A stretch of 64,000 nucleotides of DNA from Pseudomonas sp. RIT-562 (GCF_026241895.1 NZ_JAPJIV010000001.1:434001-498000); one strand, 5' to 3'; positions 1-10,515 are shown, counted from the stretch's first letter. Notes: generated from the sequence alone by a model not told the origin. Made by a program: numbers and translations.

Positions 1-520
1 GATGCCCCAGGGCGTCGTTGGCGTGGCGGAAGTTGTCGAGGTCCAGATGCCCGAGGGCCAGGCCACGGCCGTCGTTTTCCACCAGACGCGCCGCCAACAG
101 GGTCTGGAAACCCTGGCGATTGGCGATGCCGGTCAATGGGTCCTGCTCGGCCAGGCGCTGCAGGGTCGTCTCCAGCAGACCGCGCTCGCGTACGTGGCGC
201 AGGCAGCGACGCAACATGCCGGGATCGAGCAGATCGCGCACCAGCCAGTCGCTCACACCATCGGGGGGCGACGCCGGCTCGTGTTCGAGCAGCAAAACGG
301 TTGGCAGGGTGCAACGACCGGGAAGTGGCTGCAGAGCAGGTATCGTCAATAACACCGCACTGCGGTTGTCATCGAACAGACTGCTGACAGACTCCCAGTT
401 CGGAGCGCTGATGAGCACGGCCGAGCTCCCCATCGGAGCCAGACACTCACGCAACAACGCTGTCCACGCTGGCTCTTCGGCCAGTAGCAGCAAACGCAAG
501 GGTTCGACAGGCGTAGACAA
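1..520 (-). CDS. GGDEF-domain signalling protein, 5' part only
   Basis: Runs off the left edge of the window, so only about 173 N-terminal residues are visible. Residues 1-120 resemble a degenerate receiver-like module without the usual aspartate pocket. It is followed by the start of a GGDEF domain with the motifs QDPLTGIANRQGF and LDLDNF, the expected opening of a diguanylate cyclase (c-di-GMP synthesis). Whether the GGDEF signature is intact, or an EAL domain follows, cannot be seen. The start is taken as TTG at 520 because AGGGAG sits 5 bases upstream. It is divergent from rep. Cytoplasmic; no signal peptide or membrane segment is visible in this part. Confidence 0.75.
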   Translation of the reverse strand, partial: MSTPVEPLRLLLLAEEPAWTALLRECLAPMGSSAVLISAPNWESVSSLFDDNRSAVLLTIPALQPLPGRCTLPTVLLLEHEPASPPDGVSDWLVRDLLDPGMLRRCLRHVRERGLLETTLQRLAEQDPLTGIANRQGFQTLLAARLVENDGRGLALGHLDLDNFRHANDALGH

Positions 521-784
521 GCTAGCTCCCTAGACTCTGCAGTGATGTAAGCGACGGGCATTATGCCGCGCCACCAACCAATGACCAAATGACATCAGTT
601 ATCAAACGTGGCTTTTGTATCAGGAATTACGAACATTAGACGCAAATACCTCACGTATCCTGCGTGAAAGTAACAAAACCGGCAAATGCAGTTAGCGTGG
701 TGCGTCACAAGTCGGACAGAGCAGCACAAATTGCTGAGCCTGTTAAAATGCCGGCCCATTTCGCAAACGACTCCCTGATTCCGT

Positions 785-2794
785 ATGTCCCGACTCAATC
801 CCCGGCAGCAAGAAGCCGTGAGCTACGTCGGCGGCCCTCTTTTGGTGCTCGCCGGTGCTGGCTCCGGCAAGACCAGCGTGATCACGCGCAAGATTGCGCA
901 CCTGATCCAGAACTGCGGCATCCGCGCCCAGTACATCGTCGCCATGACCTTTACCAACAAGGCCGCGCGCGAGATGAAGGAACGGGTCGGCACCCTGCTC
1001 AAGGGCGGCGAAGGCCGCGGCCTGACGGTGTGCACCTTCCATAACCTGGGCTTGAACATCATCCGCAAGGAACATGTTCGCCTGGGCTACAAGCCGGGCT
1101 TCTCGATTTTTGACGAAACCGACGTCAAATCGCTGATGACTGACATCATGCAGAAGGAATACTCGGGCGACGACGGCGTCGACGAGATCAAGAACATGAT
1201 CGGCTCGTGGAAGAACGACCTGATTCTGCCCGCCGAAGCCCTGGAAAATGCGCGCAATCCGAAGGAGCAGACAGCTGCCATCGTTTACACCCACTATCAG
1301 CGCACGCTCAAGGCGTTCAACGCGGTGGATTTCGACGACCTGATCCTGCTGCCGGTGAAGCTGTTCCAGGAACACGCCGACATCCTCGAAAAATGGCAGA
1401 ACAAGGTTCGTTACCTGCTGGTAGACGAATACCAGGACACCAACGCCAGCCAGTATTTGCTGGTGAAGCTGCTGATCGGCAAACGCAACCAGTTCACCGT
1501 GGTCGGCGACGACGACCAGTCGATCTACGCCTGGCGGGGCGCGCGGCCGGAAAACCTGATGTTGCTCAAGGACGACTATCCGTCCCTGAAAGTGGTGATG
1601 CTCGAGCAGAACTACCGCTCCACCAGCCGCATCCTGCGCTGCGCCAACGTGCTGATCTCGAACAACCCTCACGAATTCGAAAAACAGCTGTGGAGCGAGA
1701 TGGGCCACGGCGACGAGATCCGCGTTATCCGCTGCCGCAACGAAGACGCCGAAGCCGAGCGCGTGGCCGTGGAACTGCTGACCCTGCATCTGCGCACCGA
1801 TCGCCCCTACAGCGATTTTGCGATCCTGTACCGCGGTAATTACCAGGCCAAGCTGATCGAGCTGAAGCTGCAGCACCACCAGATCCCCTATCGCCTGTCC
1901 GGCGGCAACAGTTTCTTCGGGCGCCAGGAAGTGAAGGACCTGATGGCCTACTTCCGCCTGATCGTGAACCCGGACGACGACAACGCTTTCCTGCGAGTGA
2001 TCAACGTGCCGCGCCGGGAGATCGGTTCAACCACCCTGGAAAAACTCGGCAACTACGCCACCGAGCGCAAGATCTCGATGTACGCTGCCACCGACGAAAT
2101 CGGCCTGGGCGAACACCTGGACACGCGTTTCACCGATCGCCTGTCGCGCTTCAAGCGCTTCATGGACAAGGTTCGCGAGCAGTGCGCCGGCGAAGACCCG
2201 ATCTCGGCGCTGCGCAGCATGGTCATGGACATCGATTACGAGAACTGGCTGCGCACCAACAGCTCCAGCGACAAGGCGGCCGATTACCGCATGGGCAACG
2301 TCTGGTTCCTGATCGAGGCGTTGAAAAACACCCTCGAAAAAGACGAAGAAGGCGAGATGACCGTCGAGGACGCCATCGGCAAGCTGGTGCTGCGCGACAT
2401 GCTGGAACGTCAGCAGGAAGAGGAGGATGGCGCCGAAGGTGTGCAGATGATGACGTTGCACGCGTCCAAGGGCCTGGAATTTCCTTACGTGTTCATCATG
2501 GGCATGGAAGAGGAAATTCTCCCCCACCGCTCCAGCATCGAAGCCGACACCATCGAAGAAGAACGCCGCCTGGCCTACGTCGGAATTACCCGCGCGCGTC
2601 AGACCCTGGCCTTCACCTTCGCCGCCAAGCGTAAGCAATACGGCGAGATCATCGACTGTGCGCCGAGCCGCTTCCTTGATGAACTGCCGCCGGACGACCT
2701 GGCCTGGGAAGGCAATGACGACACCCCGGTTGAAGTCAAAGCCGTTCGCGGCAATACCGCATTGGCAGATATACGGGCGATGTTAAAGCGCTAG
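785..2794 (+). CDS. rep: ATP-dependent DNA helicase Rep
   Basis: A 669-residue superfamily 1A 3'-5' helicase, the length normal for Pseudomonas Rep. Visible motifs: Walker A AGAGSGKT (residues 23-30), DEYQDT (about 213-218), GDDDQSIYAWRG (about 240), TLHASKGLEF (about 557) and VGITRAR (about 600). Rep works with the replisome to clear protein roadblocks and restart stalled forks. UvrD is the close paralogue, but the length, the sequence and the position beside xpt favour Rep. It has its own promoter region of about 260 bases, divergent from the GGDEF gene. Confidence 0.97.
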   Translation: MSRLNPRQQEAVSYVGGPLLVLAGAGSGKTSVITRKIAHLIQNCGIRAQYIVAMTFTNKAAREMKERVGTLLKGGEGRGLTVCTFHNLGLNIIRKEHVRLGYKPGFSIFDETDVKSLMTDIMQKEYSGDDGVDEIKNMIGSWKNDLILPAEALENARNPKEQTAAIVYTHYQRTLKAFNAVDFDDLILLPVKLFQEHADILEKWQNKVRYLLVDEYQDTNASQYLLVKLLIGKRNQFTVVGDDDQSIYAWRGARPENLMLLKDDYPSLKVVMLEQNYRSTSRILRCANVLISNNPHEFEKQLWSEMGHGDEIRVIRCRNEDAEAERVAVELLTLHLRTDRPYSDFAILYRGNYQAKLIELKLQHHQIPYRLSGGNSFFGRQEVKDLMAYFRLIVNPDDDNAFLRVINVPRREIGSTTLEKLGNYATERKISMYAATDEIGLGEHLDTRFTDRLSRFKRFMDKVREQCAGEDPISALRSMVMDIDYENWLRTNSSSDKAADYRMGNVWFLIEALKNTLEKDEEGEMTVEDAIGKLVLRDMLERQQEEEDGAEGVQMMTLHASKGLEFPYVFIMGMEEEILPHRSSIEADTIEEERRLAYVGITRARQTLAFTFAAKRKQYGEIIDCAPSRFLDELPPDDLAWEGNDDTPVEVKAVRGNTALADIRAMLKR

Positions 2795-2848
2795 AATTGA
2801 GTACTTTTTAACCCAAGCATTTCAACCGAACACTTTTTGACAAGCTAG

Positions 2849-3451
<603 letters not shown>

Positions 3452-3465
3452 CCCGCTGCCCCCCC

Positions 3466-3556
3466 TGTAGGAGTGAGCCTGCTCGCGATGAGGCCATCAC
3501 ATTCAACATCATTGTTGCCTGTGACACCGCCATCGCGAGCAGGCTCACTCCTACAA
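3466..3556. repeat. REP doublet, class A
   Basis: Two inverted copies of a GTAGGAGTGAGCCTGCTCGC-type unit flank a spacer of about 45 bases that contains CATTCAACATC. The whole element can fold into a long hairpin. It lies between the convergent xpt and CoA-transferase genes and may also act as a terminator. Confidence 0.9.
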
Positions 3557-3572
3557 GGGTGTGTGTTGTTGG

Positions 3573-5495
3573 TTAGATCGTGGTGGCTTTCAGGCCGGTG
3601 AGCAACAGCCGCTGAAACAGATCCTCCTTCAAACCCTCCGGATGGGTCAGCTGCATCCGTTCCAGATGCACCGGAAACTCCGACGGTTCTGGCGCATCCA
3701 GCGCTGCCTTGCCCAACTCGAGAATTTCCGCCAGCTTGAACTTGCTCTTCAACCAGTTCAAAGCCCGCAATAGATCCCGCTCCACCTCAGTGAAATCGCA
3801 TCCCAACGGATACTCCGGAAACAACTGCGGATGCCGCGCCTGAATGGCCTGCAGCCGTTGCGGACTGTTGTCGGCGAAACGCGGGTCCATGCGGAAATCT
3901 TTCGGCAATTTGCCAACTTTTTGCGCCTGTTCGATCAGCTCCGGTTGAAAGCGCGAGTCGCTGATGTTCAGCAGCGCCTCGATCACCGCCGCGTCGGTTT
4001 TGCCGCGCAGATCGGCAATGCCGTACTCCGTGACCACGATATCGCGCAGATGCCGCGGGATGGTGCAATGGCCGTATTCCCAAACGATGTTCGAACTGAC
4101 CTCGCCGCCCGCCTCGCGCCAGCTGCGCAGTATCAACACCGAACGAGCGCCTTGCAGCGCATGGCCCTGGGCGACAAAGTTGTATTGCCCGCCGACTCCG
4201 CTGAGTACGCGCCCGTCTTCCAGCTGATCGGCCACCCCGGCACCCAGCAGGGTCATGGTGAACACCGTGTTGATAAAGCGCGCATCCAGGCGCTGCAGGC
4301 GCTTTAGCTCCTCCTGGCCGTAGAGCTCATTGATGTAGCTGATGCGGGTCATGTTGAATTCGAGGCGCTTGCTTTGCGGCAATTCACGCAAACGCTCGTA
4401 GAAGCTGCGCGGCCCGAGGAAAAATCCACCATGCACCGAGATGCCATCGGTCTGTGCGGCCTCATCCAGCGTACCGGCATTCGCCTGTTGCTGGGTGGGC
4501 ACATCCGGGTAGACCTTGCGCCGCACGATCCCGGCATCCGCCAGCACCAGCAGACCGTTGACGAACATTTCGCTACAGCCATACAAGCCCCTCGCGAACG
4601 GCTCGATGCCGCCTTCGCGGTCGATCAGCTGCGCCCACTGGCTGAGATTGATGTCTGCCAGCAGCGCTTTGTATCCGTCACTGTCGGCCTGGCGCGCGAG
4701 CAATGCGGCGGTCAATGCATCGCCCATGGAACCGATGCCGATTTGCAGCGTGCCGCCGTCGCGCACCAGGGTGCTGGCGTGCAGCCCGATGAAATGGTCC
4801 TGGAAACCCACCGGCATGTTCGGCGTGGAAAACAGCGTGGAGTCGTCCTTGGCATCGATCAACAGGTCAAAGGTATCGATGCCGATTTCCGCGTCGCCTG
4901 GCATGTAGGGCAAATCGTTATGCACCTGCCCCACCACCAGAATCGTCTCCCCCGCTGCCCGGCGCTTTTCGATCATGGGGAACAAGTCGAGGGTGATGTC
5001 CGGGTTGCAGCTCAGGCTCAGGCGATCGGGATGCTCGCTATGGCTGGCCACCAGCTGCGCGATCAGGTTCAAGCCGGCCGCATTGATGTCCCGGGCGGCG
5101 TGGCTGTAGTTGCTGCTGACGTAATCCTGCTGGGCCGACTCGCTGTGCAGCAGGCTGCCAGGCTGCATGAAGAATTGCTGCACATGGATATTGGCCGGCA
5201 GGCTGTCCTTGAGCAGGTCCGCGAGGAAATCCAGCTCCGGGTAGTCACCGAACACCCGCTCGATGAAAGGCTTGAGGAAGCGCCGTTGCAAGCCGTCCCC
5301 CAGCACCGGCCGGCCCAGGCACAACGCGGTGTAGACGGTCAGCTGGCGCTCGGGCAGCTGCGCCACGCGCTGATAGAGCGCGTTGACGAAATGGTTGGGT
5401 TTGCCCAGACCCAAGGGCAGGCCCATGTGAATGTGTGCCGGCAACCGCGCCAGGACATCATCGACCGCTTGCTCGATAGAACACAGCTGAACCAT
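3573..5495 (-). CDS. Acetyl-CoA hydrolase/transferase family protein
   Basis: 640 residues from the ATG at 5495, chosen because AGGGAAGG lies about 4 bases upstream; an in-frame ATG at 5543 has no such site. Two Rossmann-like CoA-transferase halves are recognisable, with GGQYNF at 435-440 and TEYGIADLRG at 489-498, both typical of the acetyl-CoA hydrolase/transferase C-terminal domain. It probably moves CoA between short acyl groups or hydrolyses acetyl-CoA; the real substrate cannot be read from sequence. It is longer than the 500-residue succinyl-CoA:acetate transferases, with an extended C-terminus. Monocistronic, convergent with xpt. Confidence 0.85.
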   Translation of the reverse strand: MVQLCSIEQAVDDVLARLPAHIHMGLPLGLGKPNHFVNALYQRVAQLPERQLTVYTALCLGRPVLGDGLQRRFLKPFIERVFGDYPELDFLADLLKDSLPANIHVQQFFMQPGSLLHSESAQQDYVSSNYSHAARDINAAGLNLIAQLVASHSEHPDRLSLSCNPDITLDLFPMIEKRRAAGETILVVGQVHNDLPYMPGDAEIGIDTFDLLIDAKDDSTLFSTPNMPVGFQDHFIGLHASTLVRDGGTLQIGIGSMGDALTAALLARQADSDGYKALLADINLSQWAQLIDREGGIEPFARGLYGCSEMFVNGLLVLADAGIVRRKVYPDVPTQQQANAGTLDEAAQTDGISVHGGFFLGPRSFYERLRELPQSKRLEFNMTRISYINELYGQEELKRLQRLDARFINTVFTMTLLGAGVADQLEDGRVLSGVGGQYNFVAQGHALQGARSVLILRSWREAGGEVSSNIVWEYGHCTIPRHLRDIVVTEYGIADLRGKTDAAVIEALLNISDSRFQPELIEQAQKVGKLPKDFRMDPRFADNSPQRLQAIQARHPQLFPEYPLGCDFTEVERDLLRALNWLKSKFKLAEILELGKAALDAPEPSEFPVHLERMQLTHPEGLKEDLFQRLLLTGLKATTI

Positions 5496-5616
5496 CTGAC
5501 CTTCCCTTACATTCCGTGAATTGGGGTTGGACCGAGCTTGCATGCTCTTTGCTGCATTGAACAGTCTGGTAGGGTGGGAAATTATCCAATCAGGAGGAGC
5601 AAGCCGGCGGAACCTT

Positions 5617-5746
5617 GTAGCAGCTGCCGAAGGCTGCGTTCGAGGACGAAGTCCTCGCCTTCAGGACCTTTAGTCATTCAAAGGCACCGCATGCCAAGGT
5701 TTTACGACTGCTTCGCGGCCGGACGCAGGCTTCGCCAGCTGCTACG
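5617..5746. repeat. Imperfect inverted repeat, class D (GTAGCAGCTGCC type)
   Basis: Begins TTGTAGCAGCTGCCGAAGG and ends with the inverse CCAGCTGCTACGAAGG, with further internal self-complementarity around CGAGGACGAAGTCCTCG. A related element follows the oxidoreductase gene at 12395. It lies upstream of the CoA-transferase and downstream of cytochrome c5. Confidence 0.75.
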
Positions 5747-5765
5747 AAGGTATGCACACGCGCAC

Positions 5766-5792
5766 AAAAAAGCCGCCCAAAAGCGGCTTTTT
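5766..5792 (-). terminator. Rho-independent terminator of the cytochrome c5 gene
   Basis: Stem AAAAAGCCGC / GCGGCTTTTT with a 6-base loop and a T run on the minus strand, 17 bases past the stop codon. A-rich and T-rich on both sides, so it may work in both directions. Confidence 0.88.
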
Positions 5793-5808
5793 GCTGAAAA
5801 ATGAACGC

Positions 5809-6234
5809 TTATTTCAAGCCGGACATTTTCTCGATGGCGCCTTTGAGATCAGCATCCGAGCAATCGGCACAGGTGCCTTTTGGCGGCATTGCGTTGATCC
5901 CGGTGATCGCTTTGGCCAGGATGCCGTCGAGGCCGCCCTGGTGATCCGCACGTTCTTTCCAGGCTGCAGTGTCACCAATTTTTGGCGCGCCCAACAGGCC
6001 GGAGCCGTGGCAAGCGTTGCAATGTTTCGCAATGATCGAGTCAGGGGTCTTGGCATCACCGCCGCCGGCAGACGCAGCGACTTCCATACCCTTGCACTCT
6101 TGACCTGTTACACAGACCTTGCCTACGGGTTCAAGGCGTTTGGCAATATCATCATTCGTCGCAGCTTGAGCGCTGACAGCCCATAGGGCCAGTACGGTTG
6201 CTGGTACAGCCAGCATTTTCATAATTAGGTTCAC
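5809..6234 (-). CDS. cycB: Cytochrome c5 family protein
   Basis: A 141-residue exported monohaem cytochrome c. The signal peptide is about residues 1-25 (cleavage after AQA). The haem site is C72-N-A-C75-H76, and the likely axial methionine is M116 in AMPPKG. The second cysteine pair C122/C125 (CADC) is characteristic of the c5 type, which has a disulphide near the haem. It acts in the periplasm as an electron carrier. The GTG at 6234 is preferred because GAGGG lies 6-7 bases upstream; the ATG at 6222 is the alternative and would not change the mature protein. Confidence 0.9.
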   Translation of the reverse strand: MNLIMKMLAVPATVLALWAVSAQAATNDDIAKRLEPVGKVCVTGQECKGMEVAASAGGGDAKTPDSIIAKHCNACHGSGLLGAPKIGDTAAWKERADHQGGLDGILAKAITGINAMPPKGTCADCSDADLKGAIEKMSGLK

Positions 6235-6282
6235 GCGTTCACCCTCAATGGTGGCTAGTCACGCCCACGGCCACGGTTCGCA

Positions 6283-6312
6283 GGCGGGCGCAAGTATAAC
6301 GGTAAGCCCGCC
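6283..6312. promoter_or_regulatory. Inverted repeat in the cytochrome c5 upstream region
   Basis: Perfect 7-base arms GGCGGGC / GCCCGCC enclose AT-richer DNA that reads GTTATACTT on the minus strand, a plausible -10 element for the cytochrome gene. This could be an operator or merely a hairpin; no regulator is indicated. Confidence 0.3.
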
Positions 6313-6319
6313 ACACTGA

Positions 6320-6348
6320 AACAACCCCAAAGTCGAAGGGGTCTTGTT
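6320..6348 (-). terminator. Probable terminator of the pauR-like gene
   Basis: Stem AACAAGACCCC / GGGGTTGTT on the minus strand with one bulge and a following T run, about 57 bases beyond the stop codon of the regulator. Confidence 0.65.
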
Positions 6349-6404
6349 CCATGACGTTAAAACGGTTCGGGCGCCTCGGCAGTACTGGCAGGACGCCTCT
6401 TCTC

Positions 6405-6953
6405 TTAGAAATTCGCCGGTGTCGCTGCGCTGATTAGTCGCGCTGGCGCATCGAACGGATTACGGAAACGGTGCGGCTTGGTACTTTCAAAGTAGTAGCT
6501 ATCGCCAGCTTCGAGCACAAATGTTTCAAGCCCCACCACCAGCTCCAGTCGCCCCTCCAGCAAAATCCCGGTCTCTTCCCCTTCATGGGTGAGCATCTCG
6601 TCACCGGTGTCGGCGCCTGGGGGGTAGATTTCGTTGAGGAATGCGATGGCGCGGCTCGGGTGCGCCCGGCCGACCAGCTTCATGGTCACGGCACCATCGG
6701 AAATATCGATCAGCTCGTTGGCTTTGTAGACGATCTGAGTCGGTTTTTCCTGCAGGATTTCTTCTGAAAAGAACTCGACCATGGACATGGGAATGCCGCC
6801 CAACACCTTGCGCAGCGAACTGATCGAGGGGCTCACGCTATTCTTCTCGATCATCGAGATGGTGCTATTGGTGACGCCCGCGCGCTTGGCGAGCTCACGC
6901 TGGGAGAGACCCTTGAGCTTACGGATCGATTGCAGTCGTTCACCGACGTCCAA
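6405..6953 (-). CDS. pauR: XRE-cupin transcriptional regulator, PauR/PuuR type
   Basis: 182 residues. An N-terminal XRE helix-turn-helix (about 5-60, containing LSQRELAKRAGVTNSTIS) is joined to a C-terminal cupin sensor domain (about 75-180, HEGEETGILLEGRLEL). Proteins of this build near dadX in Pseudomonas are PauR, the repressor of polyamine catabolism that responds to putrescine or cadaverine. The nearby pauB-like oxidoreductase and kauB fit that role. The start is TTG at 6953, with GGAGG 8 bases upstream. The assignment to PauR rests on architecture and context. Confidence 0.8.
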   Translation of the reverse strand: MDVGERLQSIRKLKGLSQRELAKRAGVTNSTISMIEKNSVSPSISSLRKVLGGIPMSMVEFFSEEILQEKPTQIVYKANELIDISDGAVTMKLVGRAHPSRAIAFLNEIYPPGADTGDEMLTHEGEETGILLEGRLELVVGLETFVLEAGDSYYFESTKPHRFRNPFDAPARLISAATPANF

Positions 6954-7078
6954 GCTTGCGCCTCCAGAATTCAGGTAGTTGAATATTGAGCGTTATCATG
7001 GCGACAGCGTTCAGTATTTACAACACTTGGACCTGAATCCCGTTGGGCGAGGCGACTTCCGGCGCGCTGAGGTGAGCC

Positions 7079-8152
7079 TTAATCCCCGGAATAGAGCTTT
7101 GGCACCCGACGCAGATTGCAAAAGATCTGGTAAGGAATCGTGTCGGCAGCCGCTGCCACTTCGCTGGCGAGGATGTTTTTCCCCCACAACTCGACGGTTG
7201 AGCCCAGGCCTGCCTGGGGCACATCAGTCAGATCGATGCACAGCATGTCCATCGAAACCCGACCAATCAACTGGCTGCGCTGGCCAGCGACCATGACTGG
7301 CGTACCAGTCGGCGCCTGGCGCGGATAACCGTCGGCATAACCCATGGCCACCACGCCCACGCGCATCGGCCGCGGCGTGACAAAACGGGCTCCGTAGCCA
7401 ATTGGCTCGCCAGCCGGAAGCTCACGCACGCAAATCACTTTCGATTCGAGGGTCATCACGGGCTGCAGGCGCGAAGCCACGGTGTTGGCTTCTTCGAACG
7501 GCGTCGCGCCGTACAGCATGATCCCCGGGCGAACCCAGTCGCTGGGAATTTGCGGCCAACCCATGACTGCCGGCGAATTGCGCAGGCTGATTTCAGCCGA
7601 CAAACCCTGGCGTGCCGCTTCGAACACCGCGACCTGCTCGGCACTGGACTGATCATGCAGCTCATCGGCACGGGCGAAGTGGCTCATCAGCACAATCTTC
7701 GCGACCTTGCCGCTGGCCAGGAGCCGCTGATAGGCAGCCTGGTAATCCGCAGGATGCAGGCCGACCCGATGCATGCCCGAGTCAAGCTTGAGCCATACCG
7801 TAATCGGCTTGCTCAACGAAGCCTTTTCGATGGCTTCGAGTTGCCACAACGAATGCACTACGCACCAGAAATCGTGCTCGACGATCAGCGACAGCTCATC
7901 GGCTTCAAAAAAGCCTTCAAGCAGCAAGACCGGCGCGCGAATACCTGCAGCCCGCAGCTCCAGAGCCTCCTCGATGCACGCTACGGCAAAACCGTCTGCT
8001 TCGGCTTCCAGGGCCTGGGCACAACGTACAGCGCCATGACCATAGGCATCGGCCTTGATCACCGCGAGGGCCTTGGCCCCCGTGACTTCACGGGCCAGTT
8101 GATAGTTGTGGCGCAGGGCTTGGAGGTCGATCAGGGCACGGGCAGGACGCAT
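7079..8152 (-). CDS. dadX: Catabolic alanine racemase
   Basis: A 357-residue fold type III PLP enzyme that interconverts L- and D-alanine. The PLP lysine is K33 in [11 protein letters not shown] and the catalytic tyrosine is Y253 in GYGARF. It is downstream of dadA and a RidA gene on the same strand, so it is read as the catabolic racemase (DadX) feeding D-alanine to DadA, rather than the biosynthetic Alr. Cytoplasmic. Expression is likely controlled with dadA by DadR. Confidence 0.93.
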   Translation of the reverse strand: MRPARALIDLQALRHNYQLAREVTGAKALAVIKADAYGHGAVRCAQALEAEADGFAVACIEEALELRAAGIRAPVLLLEGFFEADELSLIVEHDFWCVVHSLWQLEAIEKASLSKPITVWLKLDSGMHRVGLHPADYQAAYQRLLASGKVAKIVLMSHFARADELHDQSSAEQVAVFEAARQGLSAEISLRNSPAVMGWPQIPSDWVRPGIMLYGATPFEEANTVASRLQPVMTLESKVICVRELPAGEPIGYGARFVTPRPMRVGVVAMGYADGYPRQAPTGTPVMVAGQRSQLIGRVSMDMLCIDLTDVPQAGLGSTVELWGKNILASEVAAAADTIPYQIFCNLRRVPKLYSGD

Positions 8153-8239
8153 GGCGGCAGACTTCTGGTCGGTCAGTGGAATAAAAACCGGCGCTGCTGG
8201 CGGCGTTAACCGCCAGTCGCACCGGGAGAGGGATCTTGC

Positions 8240-8593
8240 TTAAGGCAGAGCAGCCACTACCGACAGCTCAACCAGAATTTGCGGTTCACACAGCTTGGAC
8301 TCAACCGTGGCACGGGCTGGGGCAACACCTTTGGGCAGCCACTTGTCCCACACCGAATTCATGCCGGCGAAATCTGCGTCGATGTCTTTCAGGTAAATCG
8401 TCACTGACAGCAGGCGGCTCTTGTCGGTCCCGGCCAGATCGAGCAAACGCTCGATATTGGCCAATGTTTCACGGGTCTGCTGTTCAATCCCGGCGCTCAT
8501 ATCGTCGCCGACCTGTCCTGCCAGATACACGGTACCGCTATGGACGACGATCTGACTCATGCGCTCATTGGTGAGCTGGCGCTGGATTGACAT
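8240..8593 (-). CDS. RidA-family enamine/imine deaminase
   Basis: 117 residues from the ATG at 8593. An upstream in-frame start exists, but CAGGAG about 10 bases before 8593 supports the shorter form. It has the YjgF/RidA fold signature, with [18 protein letters not shown] at the C-terminus. Members hydrolyse reactive enamine/imine intermediates. Here the likely source is the 2-iminopropanoate made by DadA or PLP chemistry at DadX. The gene overlaps the end of dadA by 29 bases and lies 87 bases before dadX, so the three are probably one operon. Confidence 0.9.
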   Translation of the reverse strand: MSIQRQLTNERMSQIVVHSGTVYLAGQVGDDMSAGIEQQTRETLANIERLLDLAGTDKSRLLSVTIYLKDIDADFAGMNSVWDKWLPKGVAPARATVESKLCEPQILVELSVVAALP

Positions 8594-9869
8594 GTTTTGC
8601 AGACTCCTGAATTTTGTTGCCGTAACGGGAAATATCGAGGCCTTCGGCACTGATCTGCGGCGTCCTCTTGGCCATCAAGTCGGCAAGCAAGCGACCGGAA
8701 CCGCATGCCATGGTCCAACCCAGCGTGCCGTGACCCGTGTTCAGGAACAGATTGCTGAACGGCGTCGCGCCGACAATCGGCGTTCCGTCCGGGGTAGTTG
8801 GACGCAAGCCGGTCCAGAAGCTCGCCTGGGCCAGATCGCCGCCCTGAGGATAGAGGTCGTTGACGATCATCTCCAGGGTTTCACGCCGACGCGGGTTCAG
8901 CGACAGGTCAAAACCGGCGATCTCCGCCATGCCACCCACTCGGATGCGGTTGTCGAAACGGGTGATCGCGACCTTGTAGGTCTCGTCGAGGATGGTCGAA
9001 GTAGGCGCCATCGCCGGATTGGTAATCGGCACGGTCAGGGAGTAACCCTTGAGCGGATACACCGGGGCCTTGATGCCCAGCGGTTTGAGCAGCTGCGGCG
9101 AGTAGCTGCCGAGCGCAAGTACGTAGCGGTCAGCGGTTTCCAGCTTGCCGTCGATCCAAACGCCGTTGACCCGGTCGCCGGCATAGTCGAGCTTCTGGAT
9201 GTCCTGGCCAAAGCGGAACTCAACGCCCAGCTTCACTGCCATTTCGGCCAGGCGGGTAGTGAAGATCTGGCAGTCGCCGGTCTGGTCATTCGGCAGACGC
9301 AGGGCGCCCGCGAGGATGTCGGTAACGCTGGCCAGGGCCGGTTCGACCCGGGCGATGCCGGCACGATCGAGCAGTTCGAACGGCACGCCGGACTCTTTCA
9401 AGACGGCGATATCTTTCGCCGCGCCATCCAGTTGCGCCTGGGTGCGGAACAACTGCGTGGTGCCGAGGCTGCGGCCTTCATAGGCGATGCCGGTTTCAGC
9501 GCGCAATTCATCGAGGCAGTCACGGCTGTACTCGGACAGGCGGACCATGCGCTCTTTGTTCACCGCATATCGGCTGGCGGTGCAGTTGCGCAGCATCTGC
9601 GCCATCCACAGGTACTGGTCGATGTCAGCCGTAGCCTTGATCGCTAGTGGGGCGTGACGCTGCAGCAGCCACTTGATCGCCTTGAGAGGTACACCCGGCG
9701 CTGCCCACGGCGAGGCATAACCCGGCGATACCTGGCCGGCGTTGGCGAAACTGGTCTCCATGGCAGCAGCCGGCTGACGATCCACAACCACCACTTCAAA
9801 CCCGGCTCGAGCCAGATAATAAGCACTGGCGGTACCGATGACGCCGCTACCCAAGACCATAACGCGCAT
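8565..9869 (-). CDS. dadA: D-amino acid dehydrogenase small subunit
   Basis: A 434-residue FAD flavoprotein that oxidises D-alanine and other D-amino acids to 2-oxo acids and ammonia, passing electrons to the respiratory chain at the inner membrane. The Rossmann motif VLGSGVIG is at residues 5-12; [16 protein letters not shown] near the C-terminus is the second conserved FAD segment. The start at 9869 is chosen because AGGG lies 8 bases upstream, whereas the ATG at 9875 has a spacer of only 2. First gene of dadA-ridA-dadX, divergent from dadR. Confidence 0.95.
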   Translation of the reverse strand: MRVMVLGSGVIGTASAYYLARAGFEVVVVDRQPAAAMETSFANAGQVSPGYASPWAAPGVPLKAIKWLLQRHAPLAIKATADIDQYLWMAQMLRNCTASRYAVNKERMVRLSEYSRDCLDELRAETGIAYEGRSLGTTQLFRTQAQLDGAAKDIAVLKESGVPFELLDRAGIARVEPALASVTDILAGALRLPNDQTGDCQIFTTRLAEMAVKLGVEFRFGQDIQKLDYAGDRVNGVWIDGKLETADRYVLALGSYSPQLLKPLGIKAPVYPLKGYSLTVPITNPAMAPTSTILDETYKVAITRFDNRIRVGGMAEIAGFDLSLNPRRRETLEMIVNDLYPQGGDLAQASFWTGLRPTTPDGTPIVGATPFSNLFLNTGHGTLGWTMACGSGRLLADLMAKRTPQISAEGLDISRYGNKIQESAKHVNPAPAHQ

Positions 9870-10026
9870 TTTCATATCCCTCATCGCGGCTTGCCGCTGA
9901 CGTTTGTTGTGTTCGAGCAATGATGTGCGCAGTGTAAAAAAGATTAGGCAGTGCTTTTCACTATATAAGTGCCTATATTTGGCGACAATTCTCGGCAAAA
10001 ACCCTTTTCACGGAGGCGCATCCCCT
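9870..10026. promoter_or_regulatory. Divergent dadA-dadR control region
   Basis: 157 bases between two divergent starts. It is AT-rich for this genome and carries the near-palindrome CACTATATAAGTG (9959-9971). DadR is an Lrp-family activator of dadA in Pseudomonas and would be expected to bind here; the exact site is inferred, not shown. Confidence 0.5.
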
Positions 10027-10515
10027 ATGCGTACCAACACTCAGACCAAACGTGAGCTGGACAAGATAGACCGCAACATCCTGCGGATCCTGCAAGCGGA
10101 CGGGCGCATCTCGTTCACCGAGCTTGGGGAAAAGGTCGGGCTCTCGACTACGCCCTGCACCGAGCGGGTCCGGCGGCTGGAGCGCGAAGGGATCATCATG
10201 GGCTACAACGCCCGCCTGAATCCGCAGCACTTGAAGGGCAGCCTGCTGGTGTTCGTCGAGATCAGCCTCGACTACAAATCCGGAGATACTTTCGAGGAAT
10301 TCCGCCGTGCGGTGCTCAAGCTGCCTCACGTGTTGGAGTGTCACCTGGTGTCAGGCGATTTCGACTACCTGGTGAAGGCGCGGATTTCCGAGATGGCTTC
10401 GTACCGCAAATTGCTGGGGGATATCCTGCTCAAGCTGCCGCATGTGCGCGAGTCAAAGAGCTATATCGTGATGGAAGAGGTGAAGGAGAGTCTGTGCCTG
10501 CCGATTCCGGACTGA
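10027..10515 (+). CDS. dadR: Lrp/AsnC-family regulator DadR
   Basis: 162 residues. The N-terminal winged helix includes DKIDRNILRILQADGRIS and VGLSTTPCTERVRRL; the C-terminal RAM (ligand-binding) domain is about residues 70-155. It is divergent from dadA and is probably the L-alanine-responsive activator of the dad operon. Translation could begin further upstream at an in-frame codon, but the family length and the Lrp start pattern support 10027. Confidence 0.9.
   Translation: MRTNTQTKRELDKIDRNILRILQADGRISFTELGEKVGLSTTPCTERVRRLEREGIIMGYNARLNPQHLKGSLLVFVEISLDYKSGDTFEEFRRAVLKLPHVLECHLVSGDFDYLVKARISEMASYRKLLGDILLKLPHVRESKSYIVMEEVKESLCLPIPD

Noticed and set aside
743-1879. A 378-codon minus-strand frame opposite rep
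   Set aside because: Antisense to the helicase core motifs, with no ribosome site and low-complexity composition.
4374-5519. A 381-codon plus-strand frame opposite the CoA-transferase gene
   Set aside because: Antisense composition and no start signals; the minus strand has the conserved CoA-transferase motifs.
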